Shown piece by piece: positions 1 through 7,876 of a DNA stretch of 64,000 nucleotides. Position numbers and translations under genes: made by a program. Below the pieces are notes generated by a model that made no database searches, was not told the origin of the DNA, and saw only the letters and a program-made list of their open reading frames with translations. This DNA comes from Gammaproteobacteria bacterium (GTDB lineage Bacteria > Pseudomonadota > Gammaproteobacteria > Acidiferrobacterales > Sulfurifustaceae). The DNA lies in assembly GCA_016199745.1 (NCBI GenBank), contig JACQFZ010000001.1, positions 1-64,000 on the forward strand. The letters are read 5' to 3'. Each line of letters begins with the position of its first letter. Position 1 is the stretch's first letter.

Positions 1-2
1 AC

Positions 3-86
3 AAGTACATCGAATTCGACGAAGACGGCCGCACGGTTGCGCCCAAGGCGTTCGGTTTCGATCCGACCACGAACCAAAAGCGATAA
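3..86 (+). CDS. C-terminal tail of an unidentified protein (cut by window edge)
   Basis: An open frame enters from the left edge and ends at TAA 84-86, giving 27 residues that finish FDPTTNQKR. The composition is ordinary coding sequence rich in charged residues. There is too little to assign a family. It lies 23 bases before the next gene on the same strand, so the two could be co-transcribed. Confidence 0.5.
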   Translation, partial: KYIEFDEDGRTVAPKAFGFDPTTNQKR

Positions 87-109
87 CGATAAATCCGTGG
101 AGGATTACC

Positions 110-532
110 GTGACGATTATCCAGTTTACGGGTTCCACCGTCGCGCTGATTGTGCGCGGCAAAAACAGTGCCGCGCATGAGCCGAGTGTGATGGCGCAGC
201 ATGCGGACTGCATCCTGTCCAACGGCTTGCCGGTTGGTTTCTATGGTGAGGATGGTGCTGGGACAGGCGAATCATTCGGATCAACATCCGGATCTTCGAC
301 GGTTCGATCTAACAAAATTGGCATCAACATGAAGGGCGTGGTTTATGACAATGCTGGCATGCGGAATAACAAGCGCGCTTTTTATGTTGATGCGGCAATA
401 GCTCGACAGTTCGGGGTGATTTCAACTGTATTAATCGTCCAATGCCTTCAGAAAATCCCCGCCGACCTCAGCGGCACCGCGCTTGATGCATGGCTCGCTG
501 CGTGGAAGTGCGGCGGCGATTCTCCAAAATAA
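110..532 (+). CDS. hypothetical protein, 140 aa, possibly truncated
   Basis: A GTG start at 110 follows a good ribosome site (TGGAGG, 98-103). The N-terminal part looks like a real folded domain: a hydrophobic strand (VALIVRG), then CILSNGLPVGFYGE, then a Gly/Ser-rich loop and a segment GVVYDNAG. The last 50 residues (after IARQFGVIS) turn into low-quality sequence, and the frame ends in a Trp/Ala-rich stretch, which suggests the original C-terminus was lost by a frameshift or rearrangement. I do not recognise the family. No signal peptide or membrane segment is seen. Bases 533-673 downstream hold no gene that I can support. Confidence 0.4.
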   Translation: MTIIQFTGSTVALIVRGKNSAAHEPSVMAQHADCILSNGLPVGFYGEDGAGTGESFGSTSGSSTVRSNKIGINMKGVVYDNAGMRNNKRAFYVDAAIARQFGVISTVLIVQCLQKIPADLSGTALDAWLAAWKCGGDSPK

Positions 533-673
533 ATTTGCTGCTCCCGCCAACAATAATCAGCAAACTAAAGATGCGTGCCGCCGGCCCATACAACAACGGG
601 AAACTGTAAATAATGAAGTAACAAAAGGTTACTTCGACGGTAGCGGCACGATCCCTAACGATTGATTAGCTCG

Positions 674-931
674 TCAACACATCTTCTGCACCGCCGATTC
701 ACCCGAGTCGCCCGGGTTGATGCCAAGCTCCATGGCTTTCTTGGATACAGCGACCACGGATGCCTTGTACATATCGTCGTAGTTGCTGACGCCGGTGACG
801 ATGGCGCAGGCCTCGTCGGTCTTGTTGCAGGTTTCTGGATTGATGTAACCACAAGCGAGGAATCCGTTCTTCGCCTTGACGATCAACAACGGCTTCTTCA
901 AATCAAATCTTAGTTTTTCAACGTTTTCCAT
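674..931 (-). CDS. DUF1805 (YunC-like) family protein
   Basis: Small 85-residue soluble protein. It shows the features I associate with the DUF1805/YunC family: a strand GFLACGYINPET, then ACAIVTGVSNYDDMYKA with the IVTGV signature, then a helix ending in a Gly-rich AMELGINPGDSG segment. The length matches the family, which is short and of unknown biochemical function. The ATG at 931 (minus strand) has a GGAGG ribosome site about seven bases upstream. It is the last complete gene of a minus-strand group; a possible phasin-like tail lies immediately upstream (952 onward). Family assignment is by memory of the motif, so moderately sure. Confidence 0.7.
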   Translation of the reverse strand: MENVEKLRFDLKKPLLIVKAKNGFLACGYINPETCNKTDEACAIVTGVSNYDDMYKASVVAVSKKAMELGINPGDSGESAVQKMC

Positions 932-951
932 CTATAGCCTCCATCGGTTGT

Positions 952-1060
952 TCACTTGCGCGATTCCTTCGCGGCCGCGACCGTCTTGGTCGTGCGTTTT
1001 AGATTTTCCATCAACTCGCTGATTTTTTCTTGGGCGGCAAATGGAGCGGCCGCTGACCGG
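952..1060 (-). pseudogene. possible phasin-like C-terminal remnant
   Basis: On the minus strand a frame ending at TGA (952-954) encodes an Ala-rich amphipathic tail containing FAAQEKISELMENLKR and finishing AAAKESRK. This resembles the end of a granule-associated or phasin-like helical protein. No ATG, GTG or TTG with a ribosome site opens the frame upstream; further up it becomes Pro/Ser-rich and runs into the GC-rich repeat at 1160. I read it as the surviving tail of a broken gene. It could also be chance coding-like sequence. Confidence 0.3.
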
Positions 1061-1159
1061 CGTTGGCCGGTTCCTGTGCCCCGCCGAAGCGGCCCTGTTT
1101 GTGGGGAAGAAGAGGGAGGACTAAGAAGGGGCGCGTGAAAGAGCGCCGTCGCCGGAATA

Positions 1160-1203
1160 CCCCCTCCCTAACCCTCCCCCGAAAAACACGGGGGAGAGGG
1201 GAT
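1160..1203. repeat. GC-rich palindromic repeat, copy 1
   Basis: A C-rich half (CCCCCTCCCTAACCCTCCCCCG) is followed by a short A-rich loop and a G-rich half ending GGGAGAGGGGAT, so the element can fold into a hairpin. The same half-site recurs at 26.1-26.3, 30.37, 35.2, 39.0, 46.1 and 56.1 kb. The rest of the 932-1401 interval holds only the phasin-like remnant and no further gene that I can support. Confidence 0.6.
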
Positions 1204-1401
1204 CTGGTTTGCAGATAGGCAGTACGCGCTGTGGGTTATGCGCGCTATCGCTTAAGTTAAGTAGCGTTAGTCACATACCCCTTTGCATCGGTTCGTCGTA
1301 TCGCCGCCACCTTACGTCGGTCTTTAGTTGAAGGTCGGCCGGCCGTGGCCAATGTTTCATAGGGATTACTAAGAAAAATACTATCCCGTTGGGAGGCAGT
1401 T

Positions 1402-1563
1402 ATGGTGAAGATCGGTTTGTGGGTTGGTGCGCCCCCGTTAGTGACCTTTCTGTTTTCGTCCCCCGCTGTCCGCGCTGATTACAGTTTGGTGATTTTGACG
1501 CTGGCCTTAATCTCGCTCTTTATGGGCTTTGGCCCGCCGTTGGACGGTAGAGACGACCGCTAA
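1402..1563 (+). CDS. small hydrophobic membrane protein, 53 aa
   Basis: ATG at 1402 is preceded by GGGAGG (1391-1396), a strong ribosome site at good spacing, and the frame runs to TAA 1561-1563. The product has an N-terminal hydrophobic stretch (LWVGAPPLVTFLFSS), a short Ala-Asp-Tyr turn, and a second hydrophobic helix (LVILTLALISLFMGFG) ending in a charged GRDDR tail. This predicts two membrane passes, or a cleaved signal (AVRAD) plus one helix. I know no family for it. The ribosome site and clean hydrophobic pattern are the only support. Confidence 0.45.
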   Translation: MVKIGLWVGAPPLVTFLFSSPAVRADYSLVILTLALISLFMGFGPPLDGRDDR

Positions 1564-1775
1564 AACCTGGCGTCATTGGCCGGCACCTCAACTGCAATAT
1601 CCTCAGTGACGGTTCATCGACGCGGCAAATGTTGCTGCGTCGTGATCGGTATTTGTCGCTGGGGGCCCTCGTCACAACAGGTCGCTTGTCGCATTACTTT
1701 TCACCCATTTTGGTCGAGCAGTGCGAAGCGCTGTTCGCCAGCGCATCCAGTTGCAGACCGGCCGCAAAACATAAA

Positions 1776-1795
1776 ACCGGCGCGTTCGCGCCGGT
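1776..1795. terminator. GC hairpin, possible terminator
   Basis: Nine-base arms ACCGGCGCG and CGCGCCGGT flank a TT loop, followed by AACTCTTTAG. There is no run of T long enough for a textbook intrinsic terminator. It sits between the small membrane ORF and the haem/HAMP wreck. The interval 1564-1804 holds nothing else that I can support. Confidence 0.35.
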
Positions 1796-1804
1796 AACTC
1801 TTTA

Positions 1805-2247
1805 GTTAGAAGGGAACCCAATGCTGAAGAATACCTCGCCGAATCGTGTATCAAGTGCCATGGCAGTCCCACTACCGCACCGCGCGATGTTACGGTAGCG
1901 AACGAGGTTACAGATTTAAGGTGGGCGATGTTGCCGGTGTCATCAGCGTAACGCTGCCGGCAGAATCGTTGTTAACGGCGTCGTTCCAGGTATTTGGGCC
2001 GATCGAAATTGCATTGATCGTGTTGGCGTTCGTCATTTTGTACTTGTTCATGCACTTCGGTGTGGTCAAGCCGATCAAGCAGCTGACTAACGATGCTGAG
2101 AAAATATCTCTCGGTAAGCCGGTGGAATTGAATACCAGCAACATTCCGCAAAAGACCCCGCAATGAGCTAGGCCAGCTGACGCTGGCGCTCGCCCGTTTG
2201 CGCGCCAGTATGGAGCTGGCCATTAAGCGTATGAAGCAGAAAGAATA
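1805..2247 (+). pseudogene. broken c-type-haem (DUF3365/Tll0287-like) HAMP sensor
   Basis: Three consecutive frames together spell the C-terminal half of a membrane sensor. The first (about 1805-1890) contains EEYLAESCIKCHGSP with a CxxCH haem-binding site. After a shift near 1890 the second reads GSERGYRFKVGDVAGVISVTLP, then a transmembrane helix (IALIVLAFVILYLFMHFGVV) and the start of a HAMP domain (KPIKQLTNDAEKISLGK). After another shift near 2160 a third frame reads NELGQLTLALARLR to a stop at 2245-2247. Proteins of this kind have an N-terminal periplasmic haem domain, one transmembrane helix and HAMP. The N-terminal part is missing. Two frameshifts plus the truncation make it a pseudogene. 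Confidence 0.75.
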
Positions 2248-2383
2248 ATTTTTGCCCGCCCGTGTAGGCAGCGTGGCCATCCTGCACGGTCTCCCGTTTC
2301 CCGCAACGGGAAAGGGCGCCGGTTCGCTGGCGCGGTCATTCGATCGACGGTAAATTAACGCCCCTTTACCGGCCTCTCGACCC

Positions 2384-3742
2384 GTGTCGCGCAAGCTTTA
2401 TATCAAGACGTTCGGCTGTCAGATGAACGAGTACGACTCCGCCCGGGTGGCGGATCTGCTCGCGGCTTCGCATGGCTACGAATCCACCGACGATCCGACG
2501 CAGGCCGATCTGTTAGTCCTCAATACCTGCTCGATTCGCGAGAAAGCACAGGACAAGGTATTCAGCGAGCTTGGTCGCTGGCGGTCGTTCAAAGAATCCC
2601 GCCCGGGTGTGATGATCGCCGTCGGTGGTTGTGTCGCCAGCCAAGAAGGGAAAGCGATCGTGACGCGCGCGCCCTTCGTCGACATTGTCTTCGGGCCGCA
2701 AACGTTGCAGCGCGTACCAGCGATGCTTGATCAGGTGGTCGCGTCGCGCCGATCCGCAGTCGATGTGTCGTTCCCCGAGATCGAAAAGTTCGACCGACTG
2801 CCGGAGCCATCGGTATCAGGCCCGCGTGCGTGCGTGTCGATCATGGAAGGTTGTAGTAAGTACTGCACCTTTTGCGTCGTGCCATATACCCGTGGCGAAG
2901 AATTCTCGCGTGCGTTCGACGATGTGCTGGCGGAGGTCGTCGGTTTAGTCGAGCGCGGTGTACGCGAGGTGACATTGCTGGGTCAGAACGTTAACGCCTA
3001 TCGCGGTGCGATGCATGGCGGTGGCAGCGCTGATCTGGCGCTGTTGATTCGCTATTTGGCGGAGATCGAGGAACTCGGTCGCATCCGTTTTACCACGTCG
3101 CACCCAGTCGAATTCAACGATCGCTTAATTGCGGCTTTTGCCGAAGTGCCGAAGCTTGCCAGCCATTTACATTTGCCGGTGCAGAGCGGCTCTGATCGCG
3201 TGTTAGCGTTGATGAAGCGGGGCCACACGGTGCTTGAATACAAACAAAAAATCCGGCGGTTGCGTGTCGCCCGGCCCGATATCGCTATTACCAGCGACTT
3301 CATCGTCGGTTTTCCGGGTGAGACCGACGCCGAATTCGAAGCGACCCTGCAGTTGGTCGAGGAGATCGAATTCGACGGTGCCTTCAGTTTTATCTATAGC
3401 GCCCGTCCCGGCACACCGGCAGCACAGTTGCCTGATGACACATCCGATTCGGTTAAACATGAGCGCCTAACGAAATTACAGCACCGCCTGATGGCGCTGA
3501 CCGCGCGTGGGAGCCGGCAGATGGTGGGGACTTATCAGCGGGTTTTGGTCGAAGGTGCGGCCCGTAAAGAAGATCAACTTTGCGGCCGGACCGAGAACAA
3601 TCGCGTCGTAAATTTTGAGGTTCCTCCAGGTACCGAGCCTAAGTCATTGATTGGCCAGTTTCTTGACATCGAAATTACCGAAGCACTGACCAATTCCCTG
3701 CGTGGACGGCGGGTTTTAAAGACCCCGTTAGTAGCGGCTTGA
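2384..3742 (+). CDS. miaB: tRNA-2-methylthio-N6-isopentenyladenosine37 synthase MiaB
   Basis: Radical-SAM methylthiotransferase that adds the 2-methylthio group to i6A37 in tRNAs reading UNN codons. The N-terminal UPF0004 domain carries its cluster cysteines ([12 protein letters not shown] with Cys12, LNTCSIRE with Cys49, GGCVASQ near 83). The radical-SAM site is [16 protein letters not shown] near residues 156-171, and a TRAM RNA-binding domain fills the last 70 residues. The length of 452 residues is normal. The start is GTG at 2384, which puts the conserved [13 protein letters not shown] at the usual distance from the N-terminus; no strong ribosome site is visible. It heads the conserved miaB-ybeZ-ybeY-ybeX-lnt order. 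Confidence 0.97.
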   Translation: MSRKLYIKTFGCQMNEYDSARVADLLAASHGYESTDDPTQADLLVLNTCSIREKAQDKVFSELGRWRSFKESRPGVMIAVGGCVASQEGKAIVTRAPFVDIVFGPQTLQRVPAMLDQVVASRRSAVDVSFPEIEKFDRLPEPSVSGPRACVSIMEGCSKYCTFCVVPYTRGEEFSRAFDDVLAEVVGLVERGVREVTLLGQNVNAYRGAMHGGGSADLALLIRYLAEIEELGRIRFTTSHPVEFNDRLIAAFAEVPKLASHLHLPVQSGSDRVLALMKRGHTVLEYKQKIRRLRVARPDIAITSDFIVGFPGETDAEFEATLQLVEEIEFDGAFSFIYSARPGTPAAQLPDDTSDSVKHERLTKLQHRLMALTARGSRQMVGTYQRVLVEGAARKEDQLCGRTENNRVVNFEVPPGTEPKSLIGQFLDIEITEALTNSLRGRRVLKTPLVAA

Positions 3743-3809
3743 TTCGATTTTGCCGTTCCGGTCTACTCTATACTTACTTTATGGCATCGCCTCGTTTTAC
3801 TAATCCGAG

Positions 3810-4799
3810 TTGAGCGCCAAGCTTAAGCGCATCGAATTCAGCCTTAGCCCCGCCGATAATCGCCGGTTGGCCAGTCTTTGTGGTCAACATGATGAGCACC
3901 TGCGTCAAATCGAGGAGTATTTAGGCGTTGAAATCGCGAACCGTGGCAACGGTTTCCGCGTGATTGGCCCTGCCGATAAAAGTCGCAATGCCGAGCGCGT
4001 GCTTAAGGCGTTGTACGATGCCACCGATGATCAGGAGCCATTGACGCTCGCCGGCGTGCATTCGGCGTTGCAACATTCGACCATGCCGACACCCGTAGAA
4101 ACGAGCGAGCCCGATACCGATCTGCGCACTCCCAAGCGCATTGTTCGTCCCCGTGGCCTGTGTCAGCATCAATACATCCGCTGCATCCTGACGCACGATA
4201 TTAATTTCGGCGTGGGTCCGGCCGGAACCGGCAAAACTTATTTGGCAGTGGCGGCAGCCATCGAATCGCTCGAGGCGAGTCGTGTGCAGCGCATTATTCT
4301 AGTGCGTCCGGTGGTCGAGGCCGGTGAGCGTTTGGGCTTCTTGCCCGGCGATCTTGAAGACAAGGTCGATCCGTATTTACGGCCGCTGTACGACGCGTTG
4401 CACGAGATGTTCGGTTTCGAAAAAGTGCAGCGCTTACTCGAACGCAACATCATCGAAATCGCGCCGCTCGCCTACATGCGCGGCCGTACGCTGAACGAAT
4501 CGTTCATCATTCTCGACGAGGCACAGAACACGACCGCCGAGCAGATGAAAATGTTTTTGACGCGCATCGGTTTCGGCACCACCGCCGTCATCACCGGTGA
4601 CATCACCCAGATCGATTTACATCGCACACAGCTGTCCGGTTTGAAACAGGCCATCGAAATCCTGAGTGGCGTCGAAGGCATTTCCTTTACCCACTTCACG
4701 CCGCAAGACGTCGTGCGCCACGCGCTGGTGCAGAAGATCGTCGAGGCTTACGAAGCGCACGGGCGCGCCGCCGAACAGGGACGCAGCGAGCGGCGATGA
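3810..4799 (+). CDS. ybeZ: PhoH-like ATPase YbeZ
   Basis: PhoH-family P-loop NTPase thought to work with the endonuclease YbeY in ribosomal RNA maturation and quality control. The N-terminal 100 residues form a KH-like region ([21 protein letters not shown]). Walker A is [13 protein letters not shown] and Walker B is [11 protein letters not shown]. The start is TTG at 3810: an in-frame TAA at 3801-3803 excludes anything earlier, and the reading begins SAKLKRIEF as expected. The C-terminus has a charged tail ([10 protein letters not shown]) and overlaps the ybeY start by four bases (ATGA), indicating translational coupling. At 329 residues the length is typical. Confidence 0.95.
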   Translation: MSAKLKRIEFSLSPADNRRLASLCGQHDEHLRQIEEYLGVEIANRGNGFRVIGPADKSRNAERVLKALYDATDDQEPLTLAGVHSALQHSTMPTPVETSEPDTDLRTPKRIVRPRGLCQHQYIRCILTHDINFGVGPAGTGKTYLAVAAAIESLEASRVQRIILVRPVVEAGERLGFLPGDLEDKVDPYLRPLYDALHEMFGFEKVQRLLERNIIEIAPLAYMRGRTLNESFIILDEAQNTTAEQMKMFLTRIGFGTTAVITGDITQIDLHRTQLSGLKQAIEILSGVEGISFTHFTPQDVVRHALVQKIVEAYEAHGRAAEQGRSERR

Positions 4800-5245
4800 A
4801 GCTGACGTTGGGATTGCATCAGGCCTCGCGCCGACCGGCGCCGGGGCGAGCGGCGATATTACGTTGGACGCGGGCGGCGCTGGCCGGGTTACGAACGCCG
4901 CGTATCGCTATCGGCATCAGCATCGTCAACGAAGCGGAGAGCGCGGACTTGAACGGGCGTTATCGTGGTAAATCGAAGTCGACCAATGTGCTCGCGTTTC
5001 CGTTTGAGGCGCCACGAGGTGTGCCGACCGATACTCTCGGCGATCTTGTTATTTGCGCCCCGGTCGTAAACCGTGAAGCCAAGGCCCAGAGTAAAGCGGC
5101 CGAAGCCCATTGGGCGCACATGGTGGTGCACGGTATACTGCACCTCCGAGGGTACGATCATCAGACGCGGCGGGAAGCCGCGATCATGGAGCGCAGGGAA
5201 GCGGCAATCCTGCGTGATTTAGGTTACGCCGATCCGTACGCCTGA
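4796..5245 (+). CDS. ybeY: rRNA maturation endoribonuclease YbeY
   Basis: Zinc-dependent endoribonuclease needed for 16S rRNA 3'-end processing and 70S ribosome quality control. The metal site [11 protein letters not shown] near residues 114-124 supplies the three histidines of the HxxxHxxxxxH motif. The upstream segment [12 protein letters not shown] is also characteristic. The protein is 149 residues, normal for the family. It overlaps ybeZ by four bases and lies three bases before ybeX, in the usual operon order. Confidence 0.96.
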   Translation: MKLTLGLHQASRRPAPGRAAILRWTRAALAGLRTPRIAIGISIVNEAESADLNGRYRGKSKSTNVLAFPFEAPRGVPTDTLGDLVICAPVVNREAKAQSKAAEAHWAHMVVHGILHLRGYDHQTRREAAIMERREAAILRDLGYADPYA

Positions 5246-5248
5246 CGA

Positions 5249-6148
5249 GTGCCCACCATCCTTATGCGAACCGACGAATCCCGAAGTCCTATTGAAGAAG
5301 CCGCGAGTCCCCCGCGGTCGTTGCTCGATCGTTTGAGTCACGCGCTGCTCGGTCAGCCGAGCTCGCGCGAAGAATTGATCCAGGTTCTGCGCGATGCTGG
5401 CCGCCGCGACCTGCTCGATCCGGACTCGCTCGACATGATCGAGGGCGTGTTCCAGGTATCGGAGATGAAAGTGCGCGACATCATGGTGCCGCGCGCGCAG
5501 ATGGACGTGGTCGATAAGAACAGCACGCCCGAGAGTTATCTGCCGGCCATCATCGAATCCGGTCACTCGCGCTTTCCGATGGTCGACGGCGACAAGGACA
5601 AGGTCCTCGGCATCTTGCTGGCCAAAGATCTGTTGCGTTACTTCCGCTTGGACAAGAAAGCGCGCGTGCAATTTCGCATCATCGATATGATCCGGCCGGC
5701 GGTGTTCGTGCCGGAAAGTAAGCGGCTCAACGTGTTGTTGCGCGAGTTCAAGGCCAACCGCAATCACATGGCGATCGTGGTCGACGAGTACGGCGGCGTT
5801 GCTGGTCTCGTCACTATCGAAGACGTGCTCGAGCAAATCGTCGGCGAAATTGCCGATGAATACGATATCGACGAAGACACCATGATCATGCCGCGTGTTA
5901 ACGGCGAGTACGTGGTCAAGGCGTTGACGCCGATCGCCGATTTCAACGGCCACTTCCAGACCGATTTCAGCGATCAAGAAAGCGACACGGTCGGTGGCTT
6001 GGTGATCAGCGCTTTCGGCCGGTTACCGCGGCGCGGCGAACGTATCAACATTGACCATTTGCAGTTCGAAGTGCTGCGCGCGGATAGCCGGCGTGTGCAC
6101 TTGCTCAAAGTCAGCCGCCTTTCCGAAACCGCGCAACCAGCGGAGTAG
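5249..6148 (+). CDS. ybeX: CBS-domain transporter-associated protein YbeX/CorC
   Basis: Soluble CorC/HlyC-type protein, linked by neighbours and family to ribosome maturation and magnesium/cobalt homeostasis. Two CBS domains follow the signature VSEMKVRDIMVPRAQMDVV (about residues 71-89) and end with the EYGGVAGLVTIEDVLEQIVG segment around 187-205. The CorC_HlyC C-terminal domain contains VNGEYVVKALTPI and DTVGGLVISAFGRLPRRG. Length is 299. The GTG start at 5249 lies three bases after the ybeY stop; the in-frame ATG five codons later (MRTDES) is an alternative start. Confidence 0.93.
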   Translation: MPTILMRTDESRSPIEEAASPPRSLLDRLSHALLGQPSSREELIQVLRDAGRRDLLDPDSLDMIEGVFQVSEMKVRDIMVPRAQMDVVDKNSTPESYLPAIIESGHSRFPMVDGDKDKVLGILLAKDLLRYFRLDKKARVQFRIIDMIRPAVFVPESKRLNVLLREFKANRNHMAIVVDEYGGVAGLVTIEDVLEQIVGEIADEYDIDEDTMIMPRVNGEYVVKALTPIADFNGHFQTDFSDQESDTVGGLVISAFGRLPRRGERINIDHLQFEVLRADSRRVHLLKVSRLSETAQPAE

Positions 6149-6166
6149 TGGAGTAGTTCAGGTATT

Positions 6167-7696
6167 ATGCGGTGCGTGAAACGCACCGCATCGCCACAAC
6201 GTCGTTCTATCGGTAGCCGCCAAGCAGACGCGCTCGCGCTGTTGGCGGGCTTGTTAACACCGCTTGCGTTCGCCCCTTTCGGTTTATTCCCGCTCGCCGC
6301 CATTGCGCCGGCGATCTTGTTCGCCACCTGGCAAGTGGCCGGTACTGGCCGCGCCGCTTGGCGCGGCTTTCTGTATGGCTGCGGTTGCTTCGGTGTCGGC
6401 GTGTCGTGGGTCTATGTGAGCTTGCACACGTACGGTCACATGTCGCCGCCGCTCGCGGGTGTCGCGGTATTGCTGTTCGTCGCCGGGATGTCGCTCTATC
6501 CAGCGATCGTTGGCCTATTGCAAGCGCGCTTCGCGGCGCTGCCGAGTGCGTTGCGTTTGACGGTCATCATGCCGGCGTCATTCGTGCTCGTCGAATGGTT
6601 GCGCGGTTGGCTGCTCACCGGTTTTCCCTGGCTCAATCTCGGTTACAGTCAAACCGATACGCCGCTTGCCGGATACGCGCCGTGGGTTGGCGTGTATGGC
6701 ATGAGCTTGATCGTGGCGCTGACGGCTGGCTTGCTGGCGGCCGCCTGGAACGATCGGCGGCGGGCGTTGCGGTGGTATTTGCCGATGGTGCTCCTGCTTT
6801 GGCTCGGTGGTTGGATTGCCGGGCAACGCGAATGGGTGACGCCGACGGGCGCGCCGCTACGGGTCGCGTTGGTGCAGGCGAATATTCCGTTGACGGAAAA
6901 ATGGCGGCACGACCAGCGGCAATCGATCATCGATCGCCACATAGCGTTGAGCGAGCAGGTAACCGCCGACCTTATCGTTTGGCCGGAGGCCGCAGTGCCG
7001 AGTTATTTCGACGCTATTGCGCCGGCATTGCTGCCTCGGCTCGATCGCATCGGCCGCGAGCGCGGTACCGATTTCCTCATCGGTGCCGTCGAACGCGAAC
7101 GCGTCGGCCGCGGTTATTACAACAGCGTGTTCGTTGTCGGTCGTAGTAACGGAATCTATCGCAAACAACATCTCGTACCATTCGGCGAATTCATGCCGCT
7201 GCCAACGTTGTTCATGCGCTTGCTGGCAACGCTCGATATTCCCATGTCCGACTTCAGCGCCGGTACGCGCGGTCAAGCGGCGATCGTCGCCGCCGGTCGC
7301 ACTATCGGCGTATCGGTGTGTTACGAAGATGCGTTCGGCGAAGAGATCATCAACGCGTTGCCGGCAGCGACGCTGTTGGTCAACGTCAGCGAAGATTCGT
7401 GGTTCGGCAATTCATTGGCGCCGCATCAACGTGTGCAAATGGCGCGCATGCGTGCGCTTGAATCGCGTCGACCGATGTTGCGTGCGGCGAACACCGGACC
7501 ATCGGTGGTCATCGACCATCGCGGCGAGGTGCAGGCGCGTTCGTCGCAATTCACACCGCAAGTTGTCACCGCAACGGTTCAGCCGATGATTGGTATGACG
7601 GCTTATGCACACTACGGGAACGCGCCGGTCGTCGTTTTCTTGCTCCTCGTGCTATCGCTCGGCGCATTATTTGCGCGTCGTTATCCCCCTCATTGA
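6167..7696 (+). CDS. lnt: apolipoprotein N-acyltransferase Lnt
   Basis: Inner-membrane enzyme that adds the third acyl chain to the N-terminal cysteine of outer-membrane lipoproteins. The N-terminal half carries about six hydrophobic segments (residues 20-220), and the periplasmic nitrilase-like domain holds the catalytic triad: Glu in VWPEAAVPSYF, Lys in GIYRKQHLVPFGEF and Cys in VSVCYEDAFGEE. A last transmembrane helix (VVVFLLLVLSLGALFA) lies at the C-terminus. At 509 residues the length is normal. It closes the ybeX-lnt pair, 18 bases downstream of ybeX. In many gammaproteobacteria leuS lies nearby; here it is displaced by about 22 kb. Confidence 0.97.
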   Translation: MRCVKRTASPQRRSIGSRQADALALLAGLLTPLAFAPFGLFPLAAIAPAILFATWQVAGTGRAAWRGFLYGCGCFGVGVSWVYVSLHTYGHMSPPLAGVAVLLFVAGMSLYPAIVGLLQARFAALPSALRLTVIMPASFVLVEWLRGWLLTGFPWLNLGYSQTDTPLAGYAPWVGVYGMSLIVALTAGLLAAAWNDRRRALRWYLPMVLLLWLGGWIAGQREWVTPTGAPLRVALVQANIPLTEKWRHDQRQSIIDRHIALSEQVTADLIVWPEAAVPSYFDAIAPALLPRLDRIGRERGTDFLIGAVERERVGRGYYNSVFVVGRSNGIYRKQHLVPFGEFMPLPTLFMRLLATLDIPMSDFSAGTRGQAAIVAAGRTIGVSVCYEDAFGEEIINALPAATLLVNVSEDSWFGNSLAPHQRVQMARMRALESRRPMLRAANTGPSVVIDHRGEVQARSSQFTPQVVTATVQPMIGMTAYAHYGNAPVVVFLLLVLSLGALFARRYPPH

Positions 7697-7876
7697 AGTG
7701 CATGAATAAGCATTGTGCTGGCGCCTATCTTTACGTTTTGAGTAATATGGTGGCATCGCGCTAGCGGAATCGGGCGGCCGTGCTCTTGTGTTGATTATTA
7801 ATGAGTGGATCATCGATGAGCCGGCTGATCCGCTTCCACCCGAATCGCTAGCGCCTCCAACCCGAAGGACAGTCGC

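Noticed and set aside
5219-5977. 252-residue minus-strand frame opposite ybeX
   Set aside because: Composition (His/Asp/Val/Arg) is typical of an antisense shadow; ybeX is certain.
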